Positions 1 through 10,189 of a DNA stretch of 39,542 bases are shown in pieces (the first letter of the stretch is position 1; each line of letters opens with the position of its first letter). This DNA comes from a virus. The notes below the pieces were generated by a model. It was not told where the DNA came from. It saw nothing but the letters and a program-made list of their open reading frames with translations, and made no database searches. The stretch is from positions 1-39,542 of IMG/VR virus record IMGVR_UViG_3300009103_000067. One strand, given 5' to 3'. The translations under genes and the position numbers were made by a program.

Positions 1-119
1 CTGACCAAGCTATGCACGAAAGTTTTGAGAACAGAATTAGCGATATACGTGCTACTGATGCCGCTACTGCGAACAAAAACGCTACTGTAACCGCTTTATT
101 AGGTATGACTTCAGACAAA
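1..119. repeat. Terminal direct repeat, copy 1 (circular overlap)
   Basis: These 119 bases are identical to 39424-39542. A single open reading frame continues in phase across the joined ends, which shows the molecule was circular or circularly permuted in the reads. The unit length is then 39,423 bp. An exact overlap of 119 also equals a k-mer size used by common metagenome assemblers, so the repeat is more likely an assembly overlap than a packaged terminal repeat. Confidence 0.95.
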
Positions 120-1382
120 TACCCTAATGGTAGAACCGATTTAGCCGCTATGGTTAAACAGGGAGTGTTACCACCTGCTGAAGCTATCTCAATGGCTATA
201 AAAGTTGAGCCTTTGTCAGACTTTGAAATTAAAATGCAATGGTTAAAAGATAATCCGAATGCTAGTGCTGAACAGAAAGCATTAGCCGGTATTACAATAC
301 CTGTAGAGACAGAATTTGACAAAAAATTTGCATTATTTACTGATGATAGTGAAACCAGTATATTAACTGAAGCTCAAAGAGAAATTGGATTAGGACAATT
401 ATTAGGTACTGCTGTTACAAGAGCAGACTTTGAAAAGAAAATAGATTTGTACAATGAATTAAAAGGAAAAAATGAACTAACTCCTGATATGTTGGAGTTA
501 CTTGGAATACCTAGAGAGAACCAAGCAGATTTTGAAAAGAAAATGAACGAATTAGAGTTACTTGCAGAAGAAAGCGGTATGAAGCCATTAGAGCTAATGA
601 ATAGAAAGATAGATTTAGTATCTAGTTACACAACTGATGATGGTAGGACAGATACTATGATTACTATGGCTTGGAGAGCTAAAGAAGCAGGACTCATACC
701 GGGAGAAGATGACTACAAAGACTTTATGCTGAACTATGGTGGTGGCGATACAAAAATTGATATTGATATTGACCAAGGAGACGATACCTCAGCTTATATG
801 GAAGCCGCACAAAAAGCGATGGTTGAGTCAGATAATAAAGAACTTGAAGCAGTTAGAAAAGCAGAAGCTAACATAAGAAAATTAGACCAAGTATTAAAAA
901 TTATTGATGAAGGAGACCCGAACTTAGGCGCATTATCAGGTTTTTATCAGACAGTAGACGAAGTTATGGCTAAGTTTGGCTTGTCAGAAGAATCTGCTCA
1001 GTCAGCAACAGATACACAATTACTCGAAGCTTTATTGGGTAGTGATGTATTTGGAATGATTGCCATACTAGGTATCGGCGCACGTGGTATTGATACACCT
1101 GCTGAAAGAGATTTCTTGATTAAGGTTATGACTGGTGAAAGAAAAATGACACCTGAAGCTCTTAGAAGAATGACTTTATACAGACGTAAATATTCAAGAA
1201 TGGTAATTGAGGACTATAACAATAGACTGAAGGATGGTTATTACAAATTATACATACAACACGCAAGACCACTTAAACACATAGATGTTACACCATTACC
1301 TGAATGGCAACCACCTGCTGTTGTAGACACATTAGATGCACAAAGAGCTAGTGAATTAGGTGACAAATATAATCTAAATTAA
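3..1382 (+). CDS. Internal virion protein, C-terminal part (gene crosses the circular junction)
   Basis: The reading frame is open to the window edge. Through the terminal repeat it joins the frame starting with ATG at 39231, giving a full protein of about 524 residues; the ATG at 12 is internal. The protein is acidic and largely helical. It contains short repeats built on F-E/D-K-K-M/I, for example FEKKIDLYNE and FEKKMNELEL, each followed by a Leu-Leu-Gly-Ile-like turn, and near its C-terminus the motif RGIDTPAER. Both motif types recur in the protein at 32010-32831. It lies between Gln-rich internal virion proteins and the portal, so a role as an ejected or core virion protein is inferred. 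No enzymatic domain is recognised. Confidence 0.75.
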   Translation, partial: DQAMHESFENRISDIRATDAATANKNATVTALLGMTSDKYPNGRTDLAAMVKQGVLPPAEAISMAIKVEPLSDFEIKMQWLKDNPNASAEQKALAGITIPVETEFDKKFALFTDDSETSILTEAQREIGLGQLLGTAVTRADFEKKIDLYNELKGKNELTPDMLELLGIPRENQADFEKKMNELELLAEESGMKPLELMNRKIDLVSSYTTDDGRTDTMITMAWRAKEAGLIPGEDDYKDFMLNYGGGDTKIDIDIDQGDDTSAYMEAAQKAMVESDNKELEAVRKAEANIRKLDQVLKIIDEGDPNLGALSGFYQTVDEVMAKFGLSEESAQSATDTQLLEALLGSDVFGMIAILGIGARGIDTPAERDFLIKVMTGERKMTPEALRRMTLYRRKYSRMVIEDYNNRLKDGYYKLYIQHARPLKHIDVTPLPEWQPPAVVDTLDAQRASELGDKYNLN

Positions 1383-1384
1383 AT

Positions 1385-4018
1385 ATGGAATACTCGTACG
1401 AAGATTTAATATTGATGCTTGACAGAGCAGACAAAGCAGGTAATGCAGGTGATGCTCAAGAAATTGTGGCTCTCATTAGGAAATATTATCCGGATGGTAA
1501 GATATCACAGGCTGTAACACCACAAGATATTATAGACCAAGCCTACATTACTGAAGAAGGGTTAGGCAACGTAGCTGTTTTAGTCGATACAGACCAAACA
1601 GACCAAACAGTACAACATCAGTTAACTAATGATGGTGTTATACGACCGCCTACAGCCGCAGAAAACATAACTCAAACAACAAGACCTGCATCTGAATTAG
1701 TCGCTACATTAGATGAGGGCCAAATAGTAACACGAGACCCAAATGGAATCATTAGTTATGTAGACCAAATTAATCGTATCGTTACAGATAATGAAGAAGT
1801 AGTAGCGGCGGCTATGGCCTACTCACGAGGAGAAGAGACAGAACATCCTGCTAAGGTGTATTCAAGATTGAAAGCAATGGAGAATGTTGGCTTTACACAG
1901 AATCCAATTAATTACATGGCAGGACTGACAGGAAACATTGTAGAAGGTGGTTTAGGTTTAGGAAGCTACAGAGACGAAGCAATGGGAGGTTTGAACAATG
2001 CTGTAAACTGGTTATACCAAGCCGCTACTGGTCAAGGAGATTTTGCTGACCAAGGTGGAGGGCAGTTTACTAAACCCGGTCTCCCGGAAAACCTAGTAAT
2101 GACAGGAGACCAAATTTCAGCAAAGTCAGCGCAAATTGATGAAGATTTCGATGAAGCTTATGGAAAAACTGCAATAGCTATGAACGTAACAGGTGGATTA
2201 CTGACTGGTTATATGGCAGGTTCAACTAAAGCGGCCCAAAGGCTTTATAAATGGATTAATGGCTTACCTAAGATATGGAAAGGAATGGCATTAGGCGGTA
2301 CTGGCGGCTTAATAGGCGGAACAGAAGGTGCTATCTACGGATATGGAAGAGGTGAACCCGGTGATAGAGTTGATGAAGCTATTTCTCAAAGTATATTAGG
2401 AGCAGGAATAGGTGCAGTTGTAAACCCAATGATAATGCCTATACAATATGGATGGTCAAGAATAGCAAATGGACTTAAAGACAAAAGTACAGAAGCTATA
2501 GCATCATTGTTTCAAGTCACAAAAGATACCGCACGAATTATTAAAGAAACTGTTGGTGAGACAGGTGCAACGCTAGAGGATATGTTAGCAAATTTAAAAA
2601 GAGGTGGTGATGAGGCTATGTTAGCAGATGCAGATATAGCCACACAAGTTATTACAGATGCAGTAGCGGCGGCAGGTGGAGAGGGCGCATCAACAGTAAA
2701 TACAGCATTAAGACAAAGGGTAACTAACACATATCAAAATCTAGATACTGCAATGAATCAGAATATAGCTGATTTACCATACATGAAGAAACATCCTGAT
2801 ATAAAAGCAGACCCTCAAGAAATAGCGGAACAACAAGCCAAAAAGACTGCTCCGAAGAGAGAAAAAGCATATCAGAAAGCATACGCTCACCAAATTGATT
2901 ATCTAACTCCAAAAGGTGAAGCAGTTAAAAAAGCTCTAGATGATATTGATGAAGATATGTTGACTGAAATATTAAAAAGAGTAAATAGTTCAATTAAAAA
3001 AAGCACAGGCGATACTACTGAGTTGACTTTAAATCGTACTATTAATGCCGCAGGTGATGAGGTAATTACTTTGGGCAGAATGCCTACTATGAAACAGCTT
3101 GATTACATAAAACGTGAATTAAGCCACATTGCATACAGTACACCGGGAGTACCGGCGGTAGGAGAGCCATTACCTGCACTAAGTCAACGAGCAAAAGATG
3201 CTTTAGAGTTACGTTATAATTTGTCAGAAGCTTTAAAAGCGGCTAATCCTGCTTATAAGAAGGCAGTCAAGCTAGGACAAGACAAAATAACACGTGAAAA
3301 CGCTTTATACATGGGTTACCGCATGTTAAACCTTGAAGTCTCTCCGCAAATGGTTACGAGAATGCTAAAAGATGCAGGAGAGGCTGAGAAACAATACGCT
3401 AGGATGGGTATAAGAGCAAATCTAGAGTCTATTGTTCGCAGGATGAGGCCTACACCTTCAAGAATGCCGGATTCTAAAGAATTAGATGAAATGTGGAAAA
3501 TCCTATCATCTTTGGATAACCGAGACATATTAAGACAAGTTTTAGGGCCAAAAGAATTTAAAGCTATGGTCAAGGAGTTAGACAAGGCAGAAGTAGCTAT
3601 TAAATTGAGAGTCTCAGTAGCAGAAAATAGTAAGACAGCCATACGTAGTAATGTTTACAAGTCTATTGAACAGGCTACTGATGAAGCCTCTACAATTAGA
3701 CAAACCATGGCAGAAGGTAGAGGAATAGAAGCAACAAGAAAAATTATACAAAGAATTAACGAAACACAAGCTATTTCTAGAAAACACAAAAAACTTGTAT
3801 TAAGAGAACTTGCAAACGCTATGACTGGTACAAAAGGAAAAGCGGCTATGGAACAATTAAAAGAAGTTTATAATGCTGTTAAGCATGGACAGCAAACAAT
3901 GGAACATATTGAATATCTATCTAATTTACTGGCTACACGTATTAACTTAAACTTAATATCAGGTGCAGTTACAAAAGGAAGAGAAATTAGAGATTACGTC
4001 CAAGGGGAGCAAGAATGA
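1385..4018 (+). CDS. Large internal virion (ejection) protein
   Basis: This 877-residue protein starts two bases after the preceding stop, without a clear Shine-Dalgarno site. Residues roughly 265-355 hold Gly/Ala-rich hydrophobic segments (LGGTGGLIGGTEG and SILGAGIGAVV), which look like glycine-zipper membrane-active stretches. The rest is long charged helices with predicted coiled coil towards the C-terminus. Podovirus ejection proteins commonly combine these features, and the position directly upstream of the portal fits. The family was not identified, and no lysozyme or transglycosylase motif was seen, although a divergent muramidase domain cannot be excluded. Confidence 0.65.
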   Translation: MEYSYEDLILMLDRADKAGNAGDAQEIVALIRKYYPDGKISQAVTPQDIIDQAYITEEGLGNVAVLVDTDQTDQTVQHQLTNDGVIRPPTAAENITQTTRPASELVATLDEGQIVTRDPNGIISYVDQINRIVTDNEEVVAAAMAYSRGEETEHPAKVYSRLKAMENVGFTQNPINYMAGLTGNIVEGGLGLGSYRDEAMGGLNNAVNWLYQAATGQGDFADQGGGQFTKPGLPENLVMTGDQISAKSAQIDEDFDEAYGKTAIAMNVTGGLLTGYMAGSTKAAQRLYKWINGLPKIWKGMALGGTGGLIGGTEGAIYGYGRGEPGDRVDEAISQSILGAGIGAVVNPMIMPIQYGWSRIANGLKDKSTEAIASLFQVTKDTARIIKETVGETGATLEDMLANLKRGGDEAMLADADIATQVITDAVAAAGGEGASTVNTALRQRVTNTYQNLDTAMNQNIADLPYMKKHPDIKADPQEIAEQQAKKTAPKREKAYQKAYAHQIDYLTPKGEAVKKALDDIDEDMLTEILKRVNSSIKKSTGDTTELTLNRTINAAGDEVITLGRMPTMKQLDYIKRELSHIAYSTPGVPAVGEPLPALSQRAKDALELRYNLSEALKAANPAYKKAVKLGQDKITRENALYMGYRMLNLEVSPQMVTRMLKDAGEAEKQYARMGIRANLESIVRRMRPTPSRMPDSKELDEMWKILSSLDNRDILRQVLGPKEFKAMVKELDKAEVAIKLRVSVAENSKTAIRSNVYKSIEQATDEASTIRQTMAEGRGIEATRKIIQRINETQAISRKHKKLVLRELANAMTGTKGKAAMEQLKEVYNAVKHGQQTMEHIEYLSNLLATRINLNLISGAVTKGREIRDYVQGEQE

Positions 4019-6105
4019 AACAAGAAGCAATGACAGAAGACCAAATTCAAGGCATAGCTAAGGATGCTCTAGATGCCGCAAAATCATTCGTTGAAAGTGA
4101 AATAGCTGACGATAGAATGAAATCTCAGCGATATTTCGAGGGTGAGGTCGATATTGGCGAAGAAGATGGACGTTCTAAGATAGTTTCTACTAAAGTAAGG
4201 GATACCATAAGGGCGATTAAGCCTAGTTTGATGCGAGTGTTTTTATCCTCAGAGAACCCTGTAGAGTATATTCCTACCAGTCAGGAAGATGTAGTAGGCG
4301 CAGAACAAGCCACTAAATACGCTCATTGGAAATTTCAGCAGTTAAATGGTTACAGGTTACTTAACGATGCCATACACGATGCTTTAGTTAAGAAAACCGG
4401 TATATTAAAAATTTGGTGGGAAGAAAACACTTCAGCCACTATTCATACATACTCAAACGTAACAGAAGATGAAATGGCGGCTATTGTCAACGAAGAAGAT
4501 GTAGAAGTCATTGAACATACTGAAGAAACAGAAATTGAAATTGATGAAACAGGTGTACAAACACAGGAAGCAATGCATTCACTTAAAGTAAGCCACAAAA
4601 AATCAAATGGTGAGCTGAAAATGGAATCTGTACCACCTGAAGAGTTCTTAGTAGATAGAAACGCAAAGAGCATTGAGGATGCATACATTGTAGCGCATAG
4701 AACAGAAATGCGTGTAAGTGATTTAGTAGAGATGGGTTATGACTTTGATATGATTTCAGAATTATCCGGTATAACCTCAGATGATTCTTATAATGATGCA
4801 GAAGATTTTGAGCGTAAAGGTTACGAACAAGATGAAGAAGAAAATACACAAGACATTTCAATGAAAAAAGTTTCTGTTACTGAAGCTTATATGAAAATGG
4901 ACAAAGAAGGAACAGGTATTGCCATGATGTACAGAATACTAATGGCAGGTGGTGATGATAAAGTCTTAGAGTGTGAGCCTTATGGTGATGTGCCATTTGC
5001 AGTATTTGAAATAGACCCTGAGCCACATACATTCTTTGGACGTAGTGTTGCAGACCTACTTATGAATGACCAAGATTCTTCTACAGCAATGCTTAGAGGT
5101 ATGATGGATAATGTAGCCTTGACTAACTCCCCAAGACAAGGCTATGTTCAAGGTCAGGTCAATGTAGACGATTTAATGAACAATGAGATAGGTGGACTCG
5201 TAAGATTGAAGTCACCACAAGCGCTTGTAGATATTGCAACTCCTTTTGTCGCAGGTCAGGTATTAACTGCGATGCAATACATGGACGATGCTGTTGAAGC
5301 TAAATCAGGTGTAAGCCGGGCTTCTATGGGGTTAGACCCTGATGCATTACAAAATACCTCAGCTACTGCGGCTCGTCTACAAGCACAACAAGGTTCAGCT
5401 CAGATTGAGGTTATGGCTCGAAATATTGCCGAGGGCGGTATGAAACGTCTATTTAAGCTAATGCTCAACCTATTAGTAGAAAATAGCTGTGAAGAGACTT
5501 TAATGCGCTTATATGGCAATTTCCAACCAGTAGACCCAAGGGTTTGGAACACAGCTATGGATATACAGGTAAATGTGGGTGTTGGTACAGGTCAGGAAGC
5601 TGAAAGACATGCGGCTTTAGCTCAAGCACTACAAATGCAGTTACAGATATGGAATCAATATGGTAGTGGTAATGGCCTTTGTTCATTGACTGGAATACGT
5701 AACACAATGGGTGATATGTTAGCTTTACAAGGTGTTAAGAATGTTGATAGATACTTTAACCCAATTAATCCTGAGATTGAAGCTCAGTTAATTCAACAGC
5801 AACAAGAACTGGCGGCACAGTCTCCGGAAATTACTGAAGCTGAGGCTCTAGTACAAGCAGAACAGTATAAAGCTGATAAGAAAGCTGAAATGGATATGGT
5901 TAAACTTCAAATAGATGCACAAAAAGCACTAGCAGTAGATGACAGAGAGCGAGATGCATTAGACCAAGAATTGATGATTAAAGTAGCAGAAATACTAGGA
6001 AAGTATGGCACTTCTGTAGATACCGCACAAATAAAAGCGGCTCAAGAGAAGGCTAGATACCCACAAGAATCACCTGCAAAAGCAGTAGAGGGAGGTAGAT
6101 TCTAG
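4015..6105 (+). CDS. Portal protein (P22/SU10-like)
   Basis: This 696-residue protein forms the dodecameric portal through which DNA enters and leaves the head. The N-terminal region has the pattern typical of P22/SU10-like portals of aquatic phages: a DRMKSQRYFEGEVD-type segment, then VRDTIRAIKPSLMRVFLSSE, then the HWKFQQLNGYRLL and HDALVKKTGILKIWW motifs. The length is close to the 725 residues of the P22 portal. The C-terminus is Gln/Glu-rich and helical, consistent with a barrel. The start overlaps the upstream stop as ATGA and is preceded by AAGGGGAGCAAG. A small gene, the scaffold and the capsid gene follow. Confidence 0.88.
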   Translation: MKQEAMTEDQIQGIAKDALDAAKSFVESEIADDRMKSQRYFEGEVDIGEEDGRSKIVSTKVRDTIRAIKPSLMRVFLSSENPVEYIPTSQEDVVGAEQATKYAHWKFQQLNGYRLLNDAIHDALVKKTGILKIWWEENTSATIHTYSNVTEDEMAAIVNEEDVEVIEHTEETEIEIDETGVQTQEAMHSLKVSHKKSNGELKMESVPPEEFLVDRNAKSIEDAYIVAHRTEMRVSDLVEMGYDFDMISELSGITSDDSYNDAEDFERKGYEQDEEENTQDISMKKVSVTEAYMKMDKEGTGIAMMYRILMAGGDDKVLECEPYGDVPFAVFEIDPEPHTFFGRSVADLLMNDQDSSTAMLRGMMDNVALTNSPRQGYVQGQVNVDDLMNNEIGGLVRLKSPQALVDIATPFVAGQVLTAMQYMDDAVEAKSGVSRASMGLDPDALQNTSATAARLQAQQGSAQIEVMARNIAEGGMKRLFKLMLNLLVENSCEETLMRLYGNFQPVDPRVWNTAMDIQVNVGVGTGQEAERHAALAQALQMQLQIWNQYGSGNGLCSLTGIRNTMGDMLALQGVKNVDRYFNPINPEIEAQLIQQQQELAAQSPEITEAEALVQAEQYKADKKAEMDMVKLQIDAQKALAVDDRERDALDQELMIKVAEILGKYGTSVDTAQIKAAQEKARYPQESPAKAVEGGRF

Positions 6106-6350
6106 TGGCTAACAAACTTTCAATTGTAGAAAAATCTGCTAAGATGAGAACATTACAGGCTGATGACACATTTCAATTAGCCTTTAAAGAGATTACTGAA
6201 CAGCAAGTCGCTGTTTTTGTAAATGCTGATTCCACAGGGGAACAGCGAGAGGAAGCACATAACATAATTTGTGCTTTAAGGAAGATTGAGGATTACTTCG
6301 ACTCGGTACATACTGATGAAGCAATGCAAAATCGTAAACGTAAGAAATAG
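6105..6350 (+). CDS. Small protein between portal and scaffold
   Basis: This 81-residue protein begins with GTG overlapping the last base of the portal stop codon, with GGAGG about ten bases upstream. The sequence is mixed charged and probably helical and ends in a basic RKRKK tail. No family is recognised. Its place between portal and scaffold suggests a head-assembly or minor virion role, but nothing in the sequence shows this directly. Confidence 0.7.
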   Translation: MANKLSIVEKSAKMRTLQADDTFQLAFKEITEQQVAVFVNADSTGEQREEAHNIICALRKIEDYFDSVHTDEAMQNRKRKK

Positions 6351-6361
6351 GAGACAGCATC

Positions 6362-7348
6362 GTGGCAAAAGACACAACTGAAACCAAACCAATCAGCACC
6401 ATAGAGGATGCTGTAGAGAGCATTGTTGCTCCAAGTGAAGAACCAACTGAAGAAGTTTTAGAAGCTCAGGCAACGGAAGAGGCTACTGAAGAGGTAGAAG
6501 CTACTGCTGAGGCTGAAACTGAAGAAGTTGAAGAAGAGGAGGAAGTTGAAGCTTCTGACTCGGATGACGAAGACCTTATAGAAGAGCCAAGTCAAGAAGA
6601 GCCTGAATTATATTCTGTCAAGGTAGATGGACAGGAGAGACAGGTAACCTTAGATGACTTAAAGCAAGGCTATAGTGGACAAGAGTACGTCCAACAAGGT
6701 ATGCAGGAAGTTGCGGCGGCAAAGAAAGAAGCCGAAGCAGTCTACACAGCCTTGAATAATGAACGTCAGCAAATGGCTGATTTATACAATCAACTCCAAA
6801 ATGGAGGATTTGCACCTGAGCCAGTTAAACCTACTAAAGAGGAATTTGATGCTGACCCTATTGGGTACATGCAAAAGAATCTTGAGTATGAAGAGGCAAA
6901 GGCTAATCATGATAGGCAAATGGCACAACTCCAACAGGCTTCACAGCAAAATAGTGTGGCCCAACAGAACGCTAAACAAGCTTATCTACAAGAACAGATG
7001 CAAATACTCCAAAAAGAAATCCCTGAATTTGCGAATAAAGATTCACGCACAAAATTAAGGGAGCAGTTAGTCGCTACCGGTCAATCTAAGTATGGTTACA
7101 CTACTCAGGAAATTGACCAAATATCTGACTATCGAGCGATTAAAGTATTGCACGATGCTATGAAGTATCAGGATATTATTTCAGGTAAATCAAAGGCCCA
7201 AGTGAAAACTAAGTCTGCGAAACCTGTGGTAAAGCCGGGTGCTAAGAAAATGGCAACTCCAAATGCTAAAGTACGTTCTCGCCAAAAGGCAAAACTAAGG
7301 GAAACTGGCAGTATCGATGATGCTGTTAGTTTAATTGTTAATAGTTAA
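6362..7348 (+). CDS. Scaffolding protein
   Basis: This 328-residue protein starts with GTG, with AGGAGA nine bases before it. Residues 15-80 are almost solid Glu/Asp, the middle (about 115-230) is Gln-rich predicted coiled coil, and the last 60 residues are strongly basic (KSAKPVVKPGAKK). An acidic N-terminus, helical core and basic capsid-binding tail, placed directly upstream of the major capsid gene, is the standard scaffold arrangement. Assignment rests on composition and context. Confidence 0.82.
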   Translation: MAKDTTETKPISTIEDAVESIVAPSEEPTEEVLEAQATEEATEEVEATAEAETEEVEEEEEVEASDSDDEDLIEEPSQEEPELYSVKVDGQERQVTLDDLKQGYSGQEYVQQGMQEVAAAKKEAEAVYTALNNERQQMADLYNQLQNGGFAPEPVKPTKEEFDADPIGYMQKNLEYEEAKANHDRQMAQLQQASQQNSVAQQNAKQAYLQEQMQILQKEIPEFANKDSRTKLREQLVATGQSKYGYTTQEIDQISDYRAIKVLHDAMKYQDIISGKSKAQVKTKSAKPVVKPGAKKMATPNAKVRSRQKAKLRETGSIDDAVSLIVNS

Positions 7349-7362
7349 TAGGGAGAAATATC

Positions 7363-8322
7363 ATGGCTCAACCTACAAACACGTTTGACAGTTATGATGC
7401 AAAAGGTATTCGAGAGGACTTGGAGAACGTCATTTATGACATATCCCCTGAAGAAACACCATTTTATTCTAGCTGTAAGAAAGTGACAGCCAGTAATACC
7501 TACCATGAACATCAGACAGATGCGTTAAGAGCATCTGCGGCTAATGCTCATATTGAGGGTGATGCAACAACAGCAGAAGCAAGAGTTGCAACCACTCGTC
7601 TAGGTAATTACACGCAAATCTTCAAAAACGCTGTAGTCATTCCTGATACCGACAAAGGCTTAGACAAAGCCGGTCGTGCATCTGAGATGGCATATCAGAC
7701 TTTGAAGATTGCAAAAGAGCAAAAACTCGACATCGAGAAGGCACTCTTTGACAACAACGCAAGGGTAGCAGGTTCAGCATCTGCGGCTCGTGAATTAGCA
7801 GGAGCGCCTTGTTGGTTTACTTCTACTATTCAAAACAAGGGTTCAGGAGGCGCACACGCTTCAGGTGATGGTACTGATGCTCGTACAGATGGAGCGCAAT
7901 CAGTATTCAACCAAACCAAATTTGATGCGGCAATGCAATCAATTTGGGAGAAGGGTGGTAAACCTGATGTTGTTTATCTAAGTGCATTTCAGATGAACAA
8001 GGCATTAGACTTTGAAGGTATGAACAACCAACGCTCTACTATTGGAGCGGCAGTTGGTGGTACTAACGCAGTTGTAAATGCTGTAGATGTATATGTAACA
8101 CCTTGGGGTACAGTTGATTTTGTACCTACTCGTGAAAATCGAAGCAGGGATGTTTTCATCATGCAGAATGACATGTGGGCAGTCGCTGTTCTTAGGGGAA
8201 CTAAGAATGTCGAACTAGCCAAAACTGGTGATAATTCAACTCGTCAAGTTGTGACTGAGTTGACTCTCGTTTCTAAGAATGAGAAAGCATCAGGCATGGT
8301 TGCAGACTGTACTACTTCATAA
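7363..8322 (+). CDS. Major capsid protein (SU10/DUF5309-type)
   Basis: This 319-residue protein is preceded by a good GGGAGA site. The N-terminal run TNTFDSYDAKGIREDLENVI, the SPEETPFYSSCKK segment and the later LGNYTQIFKNAVVIPDTDKG segment are characteristic of the DUF5309/SU10 major capsid family, a HK97-fold group. The C-terminal half has the typical KFDAAMQSIWEKGGKPDVVY and VDVYVTPWGTVDFVPTREN strand pattern. It follows the scaffold gene and is itself followed by a strong hairpin, consistent with high expression. Confidence 0.92.
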   Translation: MAQPTNTFDSYDAKGIREDLENVIYDISPEETPFYSSCKKVTASNTYHEHQTDALRASAANAHIEGDATTAEARVATTRLGNYTQIFKNAVVIPDTDKGLDKAGRASEMAYQTLKIAKEQKLDIEKALFDNNARVAGSASAARELAGAPCWFTSTIQNKGSGGAHASGDGTDARTDGAQSVFNQTKFDAAMQSIWEKGGKPDVVYLSAFQMNKALDFEGMNNQRSTIGAAVGGTNAVVNAVDVYVTPWGTVDFVPTRENRSRDVFIMQNDMWAVAVLRGTKNVELAKTGDNSTRQVVTELTLVSKNEKASGMVADCTTS

Positions 8323-8339
8323 TGAGGTAGAATAATAGA

Positions 8340-8366
8340 GTGGGAGGTCTGAGTTAAGCCTCCCAC
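8340..8366 (+). terminator. Stem-loop after the capsid gene
   Basis: GTGGGAGG (8340-8347) and CCTCCCAC (8359-8366) form a perfect 8-bp stem with an 11-base loop, 18 bases after the capsid stop codon. There is no T-run, so this is at best a partial or factor-dependent terminator, or a 3' mRNA-stabilising hairpin for the capsid message. Confidence 0.55.
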
Positions 8367-8381
8367 ACTACTAGGAGAAAC

Positions 8382-8675
8382 GTGAGCAAGATTAAAGAAA
8401 CTGTACATCACGACAATAAAACTGGTAAGATAATTGTCGAGAGTACATACGACAACAACCCTGCACTTGAAAGGGTAGAACAACTTAATAATGCAAAGGT
8501 TGGTCTAACTGGGGAGAACAGGTTAGTTGGTTCGATACCAATTCACATCATAAAAATGTGGTGTACTGAGGCAGGTATCAAATGGAGTGATATAGAGGCT
8601 CGTAAGCAAGTCGTGAAGAGAAAGATTCTTAGTGGCGAATTTGATAAACTTCGAGTATGGAAAGGAACTTTTTAG
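8382..8675 (+). CDS. Small basic protein downstream of capsid
   Basis: This 97-residue protein starts with GTG and has TAGGAGAAAC immediately upstream, which decides the start. It is charged and basic at the C-terminus. The segment IHIIKMWCTEAGIKWSDIEARKQVVKRKI is mostly amphipathic helix. No family is recognised. It sits between the capsid gene and the collar-domain fibre and is probably a minor virion or tail-assembly component by position only. Confidence 0.65.
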   Translation: MSKIKETVHHDNKTGKIIVESTYDNNPALERVEQLNNAKVGLTGENRLVGSIPIHIIKMWCTEAGIKWSDIEARKQVVKRKILSGEFDKLRVWKGTF

Positions 8676-8687
8676 AGGAGATTTAGA

Positions 8688-9872
8688 ATGGCAGATACAA
8701 CGACTACAATATACTCCTTGGTGAAGCCAGAAGTAGGAGCTTCTGCTGATACTTGGGGTACAAAGTTAAATACATCACTAGACACGCTAGATTCGTTATT
8801 AGCAACAGGTACTAGCGTAAAAGGTGGTGATATAGCATCAGCTTCACCTTTAGTTATTGATACTGATGGCAGTTACTTCGATGTAACAGGAACTACTGGT
8901 TTTTCAGCTATGACTGTAGCGGCTGATAAACAATTCGCTTTGCAGTTTGATGGTGCATTGGTAATGACACATCATGCTACTAATTTAGACTTACCGGGTG
9001 AGGCAAACATAACAACAGCCGCAGGGGATGTAGCAATCTTTCAATCGACAGGTGCTAATACAGTCCAATGTCTAAGTTATACGAGGGCAGATGGTACACC
9101 AATAGCAATAGGTGATAATTCAATAGATAGTGATGCTTATGTTGATGGAAGTATTGACGAGGTACACCTATCAGACAATTCTGTTGATAGTAGAGCCTAT
9201 GTAGATGGAAGTATAGATTTAGCACACATGTCTAGTGAATCTGTAGATGAAGATAATCTATATATTTCAAATGCAGGAACTAATGGTTATTTCCTGCAAA
9301 AGCAATCAGGCAATAATGGTGGAATGACTTGGGCAGAAGTGCCTGAAGGTGAAGACTATATACCTAATGGTACTGTAATGGTTTTTTTCCAAGCATCAGC
9401 ACCAACTGGATGGACAAAAGTTACAACTCAGAATGATAAAACATTAAGGGTTGTATCTGGTTCAGGTGGTGGTACTGGTGGTGATTGGGCAATGTCATCA
9501 GGTGAGACAACATCTTCGGATGGCGCACACACCCACACATCAGCCGCACATACTCATGGTGCAGGTTCTTTTGCCGCAGGAGCGCATACACTAAGTACAG
9601 GTGAAATGCCTTCGCATAATCACTCATATACAAGATACTCGTCACTACAAACTGGCGGCCCGGGTAACCCTGCTTATGGTGGATTTCCTGCTTGGAGAAG
9701 CACATCAAGTCAAAGTACAGGTAGTAGTGGTAGTGGTAGTTCTCACTCTCACAGTTTATCAGGAACTTCGGCTTCAACAACTCCGGGTGCAACTGGTTCA
9801 TCAGGAGCGCATACACATACCATACAAGCACCACAGTATATTGATGTTATAATCTGTAGTAAAGATGCCTAA
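8688..9872 (+). CDS. Tail fibre with collar/receptor-binding tip
   Basis: This 394-residue protein follows an AGGAGA site. Its N-terminus ([20 protein letters not shown]) is the adaptor segment common to fibres of aquatic phages. Residues about 142-192 hold imperfect repeats of the pattern [13 protein letters not shown]. From about residue 226 there is a phage tail collar domain: [16 protein letters not shown], repeated His-Thr-His motifs ([22 protein letters not shown]) and a Gly/Ser-rich middle. His-rich tips of this type bind metal and form the receptor-contact head. The last 8 bases overlap the next gene. Confidence 0.85.
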   Translation: MADTTTTIYSLVKPEVGASADTWGTKLNTSLDTLDSLLATGTSVKGGDIASASPLVIDTDGSYFDVTGTTGFSAMTVAADKQFALQFDGALVMTHHATNLDLPGEANITTAAGDVAIFQSTGANTVQCLSYTRADGTPIAIGDNSIDSDAYVDGSIDEVHLSDNSVDSRAYVDGSIDLAHMSSESVDEDNLYISNAGTNGYFLQKQSGNNGGMTWAEVPEGEDYIPNGTVMVFFQASAPTGWTKVTTQNDKTLRVVSGSGGGTGGDWAMSSGETTSSDGAHTHTSAAHTHGAGSFAAGAHTLSTGEMPSHNHSYTRYSSLQTGGPGNPAYGGFPAWRSTSSQSTGSSGSGSSHSHSLSGTSASTTPGATGSSGAHTHTIQAPQYIDVIICSKDA

Positions 9873-10179
9873 AGGTAAAAAAGATTTAGAAATAGTATTT
9901 ACTTGTCCTCTTGGGAGTGAGTGTGAAGAGATAAAGGATAATAAAATACATAGGTGTATGTGGTACACCAAGTTGGTAGGGATGAATCCAAATACTGGTA
10001 AAGATATTGAGGATTGGTCTTGTGCTATATCTTGGATGCCCACATTACAAGTAGAAATGTCTCAGACTAATAGAGGACAGACACAAGCACTTGAATCTTT
10101 TAGGAATGAAACAGTAAAAGGGCAGTCAGAGTTTAATAAGATTTTGGCAAATGGTAGAACAAAAAGATTAAATAATTAA
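9865..10179 (+). CDS. Cysteine-containing small protein
   Basis: This 104-residue protein starts inside the end of the fibre gene. Four cysteines (14, 20, 31 and 53) lie in the N-terminal half in a CPLGSEC ... HRCMWY ... WSCAIS arrangement that could bind a metal ion or iron-sulphur centre. The C-terminal half is polar and helical. Similar four-Cys proteins occur near fibre genes of marine phages to my recollection, without a known function. Metal binding is an inference. Confidence 0.65.
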   Translation: MPKGKKDLEIVFTCPLGSECEEIKDNKIHRCMWYTKLVGMNPNTGKDIEDWSCAISWMPTLQVEMSQTNRGQTQALESFRNETVKGQSEFNKILANGRTKRLNN

Positions 10180-10189
10180 AGGAGATAAG

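Noticed and set aside
1394-1400. Possible fifth copy of the TCGTACG element
   Set aside because: Only the 7-bp core is present, inside coding sequence; the AATTATTTT half is missing.
9421-9834. 137-codon minus-strand frame opposite the fibre gene
   Set aside because: It lies entirely within the collar-domain gene, with His/Tyr/Leu-rich composition typical of an antisense shadow and no start signals.
8688-9872. Diversity-generating retroelement targeting the collar-domain fibre
   Set aside because: No reverse transcriptase gene and no near-repeat of the fibre 3' end with A-specific differences was seen.
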